From: Sphingomonas sp. YR710
GTDB lineage: Bacteria > Pseudomonadota > Alphaproteobacteria > Sphingomonadales > Sphingomonadaceae
Length of the DNA stretch: 64,000 bases
Reading direction: 5' to 3'
NCBI RefSeq assembly: GCF_900101455.1
Contig: NZ_FMZJ01000004.1
Span: 124,001 to 188,000, forward strand
In this document: positions 56,669 through 64,000 of the stretch, one piece after another
Layout of the letters: each line of letters opens with the position of its first letter
Position numbering within the stretch: the first letter of the stretch is position 1
Translations under genes and position numbers: made by a program
Notes under the pieces: generated by a model
The model's input: only the letters and a program-made list of their open reading frames with translations
Database searches by the model: none
Told to the model about the DNA's origin: nothing

Positions 56669-58708
56669 TTACCAGACCCTGATGCGATCGGCCGGCGCCA
56701 GATAGAGCTTGCTACCAGCCTTGGGATCATAGGCCTTGTAGAACGGATCCATATTACGGACGATCGACACGCGCTCGATCGATGGCGAGTGCGGATCGGT
56801 CAGCAACCGCTGCCGCAGGTTCGCCTCGCGATAATTGCGCCGCCACACCTGCGCCCAACCGAGATAGAAACGCTGATCTCCGGTCATGCCGTCGATCACC
56901 GGTGCCTCTTTCCCGCCCAGAGACATCTTGTAGGCATCATAGGCTACCGTCAGACCCGCCAGATCCGCCATATTCTCGCCCAGCGTCAGCGCGCCCTGAA
57001 CATGCATGCCGGGCAGCGGCTCATAGCCGTCATATTGCTTGACCACCTTGTCGGTCAGCGCCGTGAAGCGCTTGACGTCCTCGGGTGTCCACCAGTCGAC
57101 CAGCGCGCCGTGCATATCATATTTGCGGCCCTGATCGTCGAAATGGTGGCTGAGTTCGTGGCCGATCACCGCGCCGATGCCGCCATAGTTCACCGCCGGA
57201 TCGGCATTGGGATCGAAGAAAGGTGGTTGCAGGATGGCGGCCGGAAAGACGATCTCATTCATCACCGGATTGGCATAAGCGTTGATTTCCATCGGCGTCA
57301 TGAACCACTCGCTGCGATCGAGGGGCTTGCCGAGCTTGTTGAGCCCACGCTGCCACTCGAAGATGTTGGCGCGCCGGACATTCCCCACCAGATCGCCGCG
57401 CTTGATCTCCAGCGCCGAATAATCGCGCCATTTGGTAGGATACCCGATCTTCGGCGTGAAAGCGGCCAGCTTCTCGAGCGCCTTGGCCTTGGTTTCCGGC
57501 GCCATCCATTCGAGCTTATTGAGCCGCGCGCCCATCGCCGCGATGACGTTCTTCACCAGCGCGTCGGCGGCGGCCTTCGTCTCCGGCGTAAAATAGCGAT
57601 CGACATAGGCTTTGCCGAGGTCCTCGCCAATATTGTCCTTGACCAGGTTCACGCCACGCTTCCACCGCGCCGAATTTTGGGGCGTGCCGGACAAGGTCGT
57701 CTGGTTGAATGCAAAGTCGGCATCGACGAACGGCTTGGACAGATAAGGTGCATAAGCGTTGATCGTGTTGACCAGCAGATAATCCTTGAGCACCGGCAGC
57801 GGCGTATCGGCCAGCACCCTGGCGGTGCCGGTGAACGCACTCGGCTGCGCGACCAGATAGCTCTTCTGGCCATCGACGCCGGCGGCCTTCAGGAAGGCGT
57901 CCCAGTCGAAGCCAGGCGCGGTCTTGTCGAAATCGGCGCGGGTCCATTTGTTGTAGGTCTTGTCGCTGTCGCGCGAATCGATGCGGGTCCAGTGGACCTT
58001 GGCCAGTTCGGTCTCGAACCCGACGATCGCGGCTGCGCGGGCGGCCGCATCGGGCTCGCCGGCGAGATCGAGCAGCTTGGCGACGAAGGCCTGATAGGCG
58101 GCCCTGGTCTCCACAATCTTCGCGTCGGTCTTCAGATAATAATCACGGTCGGGCATGCCGAGGCCGCCCTGGGCGGCACTGACGATATATTGTTCGGGAT
58201 ATTTGTCGTCCTGCCCGACATACACGATGAACGGGCTGTTCACGCCTTCCTTGCGAAGTTCGGCAAATTTGGACGCGAGCGCGGCCTTGCTCGTCACGGC
58301 CTTGATGCCTGCAATCGCGGGTTTCAGCGGCGCGATGCCCGCCGCATCGACCGCCTTTTCATCCATGAAGCTTGCATAGAAATCACCGGCCTTGGTGCCG
58401 GGAGATTTCGCCAGTTCATCCAGAATCGCGCGGCTGCGCGACGTCGAGAGTTCGTCGAGCACGGTGAACATGCCGAAATTCGAGCGATCCGGCGGGATCG
58501 GCGTGTTTTTTGCCCAGGCGCCATTGGCATATGCATAAAAGTCGTCACCTGGGGCAACGCTGCGATCCATACCGCTCTCGTCGAAACCGAACGTGCCATA
58601 TTGCGGCTTCACCGTGGCCGCCTGCACCGCCGTGCCGCCGATGAGCAGCGCTGATGTCGTGGAGACGAGCATGGTGCTCGCCCCGAGGGCGATAAGAAAT
58701 TTCTTCAT
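56669..58708 (-). CDS. Secreted M13-family metallopeptidase (PepO/neprilysin-like)
   Basis: 679 residues, signal peptide ending near GTAVQA. N-terminal M13 domain (ANGAWAKNTPIPPDRSNFGM, about 62-81) and C-terminal domain with zinc motif VIGHELSHHFDDQG (about 510) and ENMADLAGL (about 572), the third ligand Glu. The extreme C-terminus RIRVW is the conserved M13 end. It degrades peptides in the periplasm or outside. It is flanked by unrelated genes; sphingomonads often carry several paralogues. Confidence 0.93.
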   Translation of the reverse strand: MKKFLIALGASTMLVSTTSALLIGGTAVQAATVKPQYGTFGFDESGMDRSVAPGDDFYAYANGAWAKNTPIPPDRSNFGMFTVLDELSTSRSRAILDELAKSPGTKAGDFYASFMDEKAVDAAGIAPLKPAIAGIKAVTSKAALASKFAELRKEGVNSPFIVYVGQDDKYPEQYIVSAAQGGLGMPDRDYYLKTDAKIVETRAAYQAFVAKLLDLAGEPDAAARAAAIVGFETELAKVHWTRIDSRDSDKTYNKWTRADFDKTAPGFDWDAFLKAAGVDGQKSYLVAQPSAFTGTARVLADTPLPVLKDYLLVNTINAYAPYLSKPFVDADFAFNQTTLSGTPQNSARWKRGVNLVKDNIGEDLGKAYVDRYFTPETKAAADALVKNVIAAMGARLNKLEWMAPETKAKALEKLAAFTPKIGYPTKWRDYSALEIKRGDLVGNVRRANIFEWQRGLNKLGKPLDRSEWFMTPMEINAYANPVMNEIVFPAAILQPPFFDPNADPAVNYGGIGAVIGHELSHHFDDQGRKYDMHGALVDWWTPEDVKRFTALTDKVVKQYDGYEPLPGMHVQGALTLGENMADLAGLTVAYDAYKMSLGGKEAPVIDGMTGDQRFYLGWAQVWRRNYREANLRQRLLTDPHSPSIERVSIVRNMDPFYKAYDPKAGSKLYLAPADRIRVW

Positions 58709-58765
58709 GAAAACCTCGGTGTATGATCTGACTATGACGCTGGGATACCATCCCTGCGCCAGCGA

Positions 58766-59332
58766 TCAAGCCCCCGGGGTGATCACGCGATCGCGGGTGC
58801 GCTGCGCCCATTTGCGCCCGATCCGGACGCGCCAGACCAGGCCGGCCAGCAGATAGCCGATCGAGGCGGCGATCGTAGCAATCACGAACAGCCCCAGAAC
58901 CAGCGAGGGCGCCGCCGTCGACGCCAGCCAGTTCCCCCATTCGCCAAGCGCCGCCCCCTCATCGATCATCCGCGCCATCGTCCCGGCATCTACGGCAGCG
59001 CCCATGAAGCGGCTGCCGACCAGGATCGACGAATAGAGGATGAACGGCGTGGTGATCGGATTGCTGAGAAATGTCATCACCACCGCAACCGGAACATTGG
59101 CGCGGCATGGCAAGGCCAACAGGGCCGCGCCCCCCATCTGGATGCCGGGGATCATCAGGAAGATGCCGACGATGATGCCCAGTGCCACGCCGCGCGGCAC
59201 GGATCGGCGGGTGAAGCGCCACAGACTCGGTTCGAGGATCCTGTGCGCGACCGGGCGCAGCCAGCCGATCCGCTCGATTGATTCGCGGGTCGGCGCGTTG
59301 CGGCGCCACCAGTCGCCGAGCCGGGTCGTCAT
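58766..59332 (-). CDS. DUF2062 membrane protein
   Basis: 188 residues with three hydrophobic segments (about 42-70, 75-100, 150-172) and the DUF2062 core [20 protein letters not shown] (about 90-110). Members are common, uncharacterised inner-membrane proteins. It is coupled to smpB by an ATGA overlap. Confidence 0.85.
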   Translation of the reverse strand: MTTRLGDWWRRNAPTRESIERIGWLRPVAHRILEPSLWRFTRRSVPRGVALGIIVGIFLMIPGIQMGGAALLALPCRANVPVAVVMTFLSNPITTPFILYSSILVGSRFMGAAVDAGTMARMIDEGAALGEWGNWLASTAAPSLVLGLFVIATIAASIGYLLAGLVWRVRIGRKWAQRTRDRVITPGA

Positions 59333-59811
59333 CCCCGGTCGCGCATCAGCCGACCCTGCTCGCGCTTCCAGTCGCGGGCCTTTTCGGTATCGCGCTTGTC
59401 GTGGAGCTTCTTGCCCTTGGCGAGCGCCAGTTCGACTTTGGCGCGCCCCTGTGCATTGAAGTAGATCGAAAGCGGGATCAACGTCATGCCGTCGCGTGTC
59501 ACGGCATGCCGCATCTTCTCGATCTGGCGCGCGTGGAGCAGCAATTTGCGCGGCCGCTTCGGCTCATGGTTGAAGCGGTTGCCATGGCTGAACTCGGGGA
59601 TATTCGCGTTGATCAGCGAAACCTGTTCGCCCTTCACCTCGGCATAGCTCTCCGCGATCGACCCTTCGCCGAAACGCAGCGACTTCACCTCGGTGCCGGT
59701 GAGCGCGATCCCAGCCTCGAAGAAATCCTCGAGGAAATATTCGTACCGCGCCCGCCGGTTTTCGGCGACGATCTTCGTCTTTTCGAATTCGGCGGGGCGC
59801 GGGCGAACCAT
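59329..59811 (-). CDS. smpB: SsrA-binding protein SmpB
   Basis: 160 residues. [20 protein letters not shown] (about 12-31), [20 protein letters not shown] and [13 protein letters not shown] are characteristic; the basic C-terminal tail ([20 protein letters not shown]) is the part that enters the ribosome with tmRNA. It works in trans-translation. ssrA itself is not in this window. It shares a base with dapA upstream (TGATG). Confidence 0.97.
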   Translation of the reverse strand: MVRPRPAEFEKTKIVAENRRARYEYFLEDFFEAGIALTGTEVKSLRFGEGSIAESYAEVKGEQVSLINANIPEFSHGNRFNHEPKRPRKLLLHARQIEKMRHAVTRDGMTLIPLSIYFNAQGRAKVELALAKGKKLHDKRDTEKARDWKREQGRLMRDRG

Positions 59812-60686
59812 CAGATCAGCCCGGCATGCACCAGAGCGGCATCGACAGCATCACGGCTCGCCTGCGACGGCGGAGTCATCGGCATGCGCAGATCGGCGGG
59901 GAAACCGGGTACCACACGCGCCATCGCATATTTGATCGGACCGGGCGATGCATCGGTGAACAAAGCCGCATGCAGCGGGAAGAGCTTGTCCTGCAGCAGC
60001 AGCGCATCGGCCCAGCGTCCTTCGGCACAGGCCGTCTGAAATAAGGCGCACAGGCGCGGCGCGACATTGGCGGTCACCGAAATGCACCCCACGCCGCCCA
60101 TCGCCATGAAGCCCAGGGCCATGTCGTCATTGCCCGAAAGCTGGCAAAAATCGCTGCCGCAGGCGAGCCGCTGCGCCGCCACTCGCTCCACCTTGCCGCT
60201 CGCATCCTTGATGCCGATGATCGAAGGCAGAAGGGCGAGCTGCGCCAGCGTGTCGACGCTGATGTCGGTCACGGTGCGCGCGGGCACGTTGTAAACCACG
60301 ATCGGCAGGTCGCAATGCTCGGCGAGATAACGATAGTGGAGCAAAATGCCGTCCTGATTCGGCCGGTTATAATAAGGCAGCACCACCAGCGCCGCCGCCG
60401 CGCCCGCGGCTTTGGCATGATGCATATGTTCGAGTGCAACCTTGGTATCGTTCGATCCGCAACCGGCGATCACCGGCACCCGGCCCGCGGCTTGCTCGAT
60501 GCAGACCCGCACGACATGATTATGCTCCTCGATCGACATCGTCGCGCTCTCGCCGGTCGTACCGCAGGGGACGAGCGCGCTCGATCCTTCGGTGATTTGC
60601 CAGTCCACCAAAGCGCGAAACTGCGCCTCGTCGAACGTTCCGTCGCGAAACGGCGTCACAAGGGCAGGTATCGAACCACGAAACAT
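59811..60686 (-). CDS. dapA: 4-hydroxy-tetrahydrodipicolinate synthase
   Basis: 291 residues of the TIM-barrel pyruvate lyase family. [18 protein letters not shown] (about 43-60), [14 protein letters not shown] (Tyr about 133) and the Schiff-base lysine in [13 protein letters not shown] (about 161) are visible. It condenses pyruvate and aspartate semialdehyde in the first committed step toward diaminopimelate and lysine. It is divergent from the lytic transglycosylase. Confidence 0.96.
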   Translation of the reverse strand: MFRGSIPALVTPFRDGTFDEAQFRALVDWQITEGSSALVPCGTTGESATMSIEEHNHVVRVCIEQAAGRVPVIAGCGSNDTKVALEHMHHAKAAGAAAALVVLPYYNRPNQDGILLHYRYLAEHCDLPIVVYNVPARTVTDISVDTLAQLALLPSIIGIKDASGKVERVAAQRLACGSDFCQLSGNDDMALGFMAMGGVGCISVTANVAPRLCALFQTACAEGRWADALLLQDKLFPLHAALFTDASPGPIKYAMARVVPGFPADLRMPMTPPSQASRDAVDAALVHAGLI

Positions 60687-60732
60687 CTTGCTCTCCCTTC
60701 ACCTTGAACGCAGGACGCGCCATAATAGAGCC

Positions 60733-62805
60733 ATGATCAACAGCAGAATGCCCGGCCAGCTCCAAGCGACGCGCAGGCGCGCTGCGCCCCATAGGTTTGC
60801 ACGGGCCGCGATGTCCAGCCGCGCGCACCGTCTTTTTATGCCGGGGCTTCTCCTCATCTCCACCGCGGCGCTCGCGCTGATGGCATCGCCCGAGCAGCTT
60901 ACGCCGCGGGCAGACCCTGTCGCGCCGGGCTTTTCCGGGTGGAACGAGGCAAGCCTGCAGGCGTCGATCAACGAATGGCGGCGGCTGCGCGGCAACGATC
61001 TGCTGCCGTTCCAGGATTATGCGACCTTCCTGACGGCGCACCCCGGCTGGCCGGGCGAACTGGCGATGCGCAAGGCCGCCGAGCGCCGGATCGATCCCAA
61101 CAGTTACAGCCCGCGCGACGTGGTGATGTTCTTCACCCGCTTTCCTCCGCAAACCGGCACCGGGCAGGCGCGCTATGCCGAGGCGCTCTCCTCGACCGGG
61201 CGGAACAGCGAAGCCCGCACGGCTGCGATCGCGGCCTGGACGATGAAGGGGCTCACCCCCGACGACGAGACGCGGCTGATGGCCCGCTTCGCCAGCCAGT
61301 TGACCCCGGCGGATCACGACAAGCGTATGGAACGGCTGTTGTGGGACCGTTCGGCGGCGGCCGCCAGTCGGCAGATCGCCAATACCTCACCGGCCAGACG
61401 CCCGTTATTCGATGCCCGACTCGCCCTGATCCGGAACGATCCCGATGCCGCCGTCAAGGCGTCTGCCGCGGGCGATGCCGTCAACCATGATCCGGGCTAC
61501 ATGCTCGACCGCGCCCGCTGGATGCGCGATCATGCCAACAGCGCGGGCGCCCGCATCTGGCTGGCGCAGTCGCGCGATCTTTCAGCCCTGCCCTTCGATC
61601 CCGCCAACTGGCTCAACACGCTTTTGAGCTTCGCGCAGGCCGCCGCCGCCGATGGCCAGAACGATCTGGCGTTCGATATCGCCCGCCATGCCGAGGCGAC
61701 CTTCCCGCCCGGCACCCAAATACGCAACCGCAGTTTCGACGAACGCGATGACTATACCAGCCTGATGTGGCTGGCGGGCACCGTCGCGCTCGAAAAGCTC
61801 CACCGGCCGGCCGACGCGATGACGATGTTCGATCGCTACGCCCGTGCGGCTCAAAGCCCTCAGAGCCAGACCAAAGGCTGGTATTGGGCGGGGCGCGCGG
61901 CCGAACAGGCATCGCGCCCCGATTGGGCGCAAAGCTATTTCGGCCAGGCAGCGATCCACGTCGACCAATTTTATGGCCAGCTTTCGAACGAGCGGCTGAA
62001 TCGCGATCTTGCGATCCCCGCCGAATCGCCAAAGAATATCGTATCGCCCGCCGATCGCGCTTCGTTCGAGGCGAGCGAGGTCGTGCGCGTCGCCCGGTTG
62101 CTCGGTCGCACGGGGCAATGGCAGGACCAGACCATTTTCCTCCGCCTGATCGCTCAGAATGCCAAAACCGACACCGATCACATCCTGGCCGGCGAACTCT
62201 CACAGTCGATCAACCGCCCGGATCTGGGGGTGATGGTCTCCCGCGCGGCCCGCACCAGCGGGACGGTCGATCCGGTGCGCATCGGTTTCCCCGAAGTGCC
62301 GGTCCCACCCGCGATGGAAAGCCACTGGACGATGATCCACGCGATCTCGCGGCAGGAAAGCCAGTTCGACCGGCAGGCGACGAGCCGCACAGGCGCGCGC
62401 GGGCTGATGCAACTGATGCCGGCCACGGCGCGCGAACAGGCGGAAAAGCTCGGCCTGCCGTTCGACGCCGGACGGCTTGGCGATGTCGGCTATAATGTCA
62501 TGCTGGGATCGGCCTTCTTCGATCGGCTGCTGACCTATTATGGCGGCAACTACGTGCTGGCGATCGCCAGCTACAATGCGGGACAGGGCAATGTGAACAA
62601 GTTCATCCGCGCCAACGGCGACCCTCGCCTGCCTGGCGCCGACATTGTGCGATGGATCGAGGCGATTCCGTTCACCGAAACGCGTGGCTATGTGCAGCGC
62701 GTGCTGGAGAATGCCGTCGTATATGACCTGCTCAACCCGTCCCGAACGCGCAATGCCCCGCACAATCGTTTGTCGACCTATCTCGGCAAGGTCAGTCCCG
62801 GCTGA
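60733..62805 (+). CDS. slt: Soluble lytic murein transglycosylase (SLT70-like)
   Basis: 690 residues (664 from the in-frame ATG at 60811, which gives a more compact signal peptide, RLFMPGLLLISTAALALMA). A long alpha-helical superhelix (about 80-520) precedes the SLT domain (about 535-650): catalytic Glu in ISRQESQFDRQATSRTGARG, LMQLMPATA, VMLGSAFFDRLL and IASYNAGQGNVNKF. It cleaves peptidoglycan, releasing 1,6-anhydromuropeptides. A 46-base gap separates it from dapA, a pairing common in alphaproteobacteria. Confidence 0.93.
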   Translation: MINSRMPGQLQATRRRAAPHRFARAAMSSRAHRLFMPGLLLISTAALALMASPEQLTPRADPVAPGFSGWNEASLQASINEWRRLRGNDLLPFQDYATFLTAHPGWPGELAMRKAAERRIDPNSYSPRDVVMFFTRFPPQTGTGQARYAEALSSTGRNSEARTAAIAAWTMKGLTPDDETRLMARFASQLTPADHDKRMERLLWDRSAAAASRQIANTSPARRPLFDARLALIRNDPDAAVKASAAGDAVNHDPGYMLDRARWMRDHANSAGARIWLAQSRDLSALPFDPANWLNTLLSFAQAAAADGQNDLAFDIARHAEATFPPGTQIRNRSFDERDDYTSLMWLAGTVALEKLHRPADAMTMFDRYARAAQSPQSQTKGWYWAGRAAEQASRPDWAQSYFGQAAIHVDQFYGQLSNERLNRDLAIPAESPKNIVSPADRASFEASEVVRVARLLGRTGQWQDQTIFLRLIAQNAKTDTDHILAGELSQSINRPDLGVMVSRAARTSGTVDPVRIGFPEVPVPPAMESHWTMIHAISRQESQFDRQATSRTGARGLMQLMPATAREQAEKLGLPFDAGRLGDVGYNVMLGSAFFDRLLTYYGGNYVLAIASYNAGQGNVNKFIRANGDPRLPGADIVRWIEAIPFTETRGYVQRVLENAVVYDLLNPSRTRNAPHNRLSTYLGKVSPG

Positions 62806-62908
62806 TTTTGTCGTTCCGGGATTAAAGAATATCGGTGCGACTATAGACCGAAATTCCTGTCTCCATCTGCCTTGCATCATCGGACCTCCCCTGCTAACCG
62901 GCCCGCAA

Positions 62909-62949
62909 CCCAAGCGGGGACGTCTCTGACGCCCCCTTTTTCGCTTGGG
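62909..62949 (+). terminator. Hairpin with T-run before the atp operon
   Basis: Outer stem CCCAAGCG/CGCTTGGG encloses GGGG-x-CGTC / GACG-x-CCCC with a T5 run inside the outer 3' arm. It can terminate transcription from slt or act as a leader attenuator for atpH, whose start is 31 bases on. The other bases of the 62806-62979 gap show no certain promoter. Confidence 0.6.
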
Positions 62950-62979
62950 GGTTAAATCCATTTGGGGGATCGAGCGCGC

Positions 62980-64000
<1,021 letters not shown>

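Noticed and set aside
56789-58654. 621-residue plus-strand frame
   Set aside because: Antisense of the M13 peptidase gene; no recognisable domain.

Overview
The window is a GC-rich, gene-dense chromosomal segment of an alphaproteobacterium, most likely of the Sphingomonadales (Sphingomonas-like). Pointers are the gene order rpsB-tsf-pyrH-frr-uppS-cdsA-dxr-rseP-bamA-skp-fabZ with no lpxD or lpxA where other Proteobacteria keep them, a PhyR/HWE-kinase general stress module with EcfG-type promoters, CckA, an alphaproteobacterial SOS box at recA, TTG/GTG starts and many ATGA/TGATG stop-start overlaps. I see no rRNA, prophage, CRISPR array or insertion sequence; one tRNA (Arg, CCG) is present. Genus-level placement is not possible from this window alone.

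Layout. 1-4.1 kb: tamB (cut by the window edge) and tamA. 4.1-6.2 kb: unrecognised proteins, including a 57-residue membrane protein. 6.2-10.3 kb: a surface-glycan block with an exosortase-A-associated type glycosyltransferase, an acyltransferase-3 protein and an O-antigen-ligase-like protein. 10.3-17.2 kb: MscS channel, dipeptide epimerase, secreted TPR-like protein, PHB depolymerase, MsbA-like ABC exporter. 17.4-23.9 kb: a valine-degradation cluster (mmsB, enoyl-CoA hydratase, HIBYL-CoA hydrolase, acyl-CoA dehydrogenase, mmsA) with a divergent LysR regulator. 23.9-27.7 kb: a stress-signalling island (single-domain receiver, HWE kinase, Crp/Fnr regulator, PhyR, CsbD). 27.9-32.8 kb: phospholipase-D-family enzyme, M20 peptidase, dapB, nth, small secreted protein. 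32.9-44.0 kb: tRNA-Arg and the long leftward translation/envelope cluster. 44.2-46.0 kb: small membrane protein, pssA, psd. 46.1-54.2 kb: icd, CPA2 antiporter, alaS, DUF4019 and VOC proteins, recA. 54.2-62.8 kb: cckA, M13 peptidase, DUF2062, smpB, dapA, lytic transglycosylase. 62.9-64.0 kb: start of the atp operon.

Most regions are conserved housekeeping. The observations most worth checking are: (i) three exact GGAAC-N16/17-CGTT promoters, all in the 23.9-27.4 kb stress island, serving a receiver, an HWE kinase and a 59-residue CsbD protein; (ii) a second SOS-box-like element at 44.18 kb, sharing its extended sequence with the recA box and lying upstream of a 77-residue single-pass membrane protein; (iii) a roughly 40-bp imperfect direct repeat flanking the acyltransferase gene in the glycan block; (iv) an 88-nt palindromic repeat whose arms differ only at positions that pair within each arm; (v) small proteins of 57, 45 and 59 residues in gaps between larger genes; and (vi) a structured rpsB leader.
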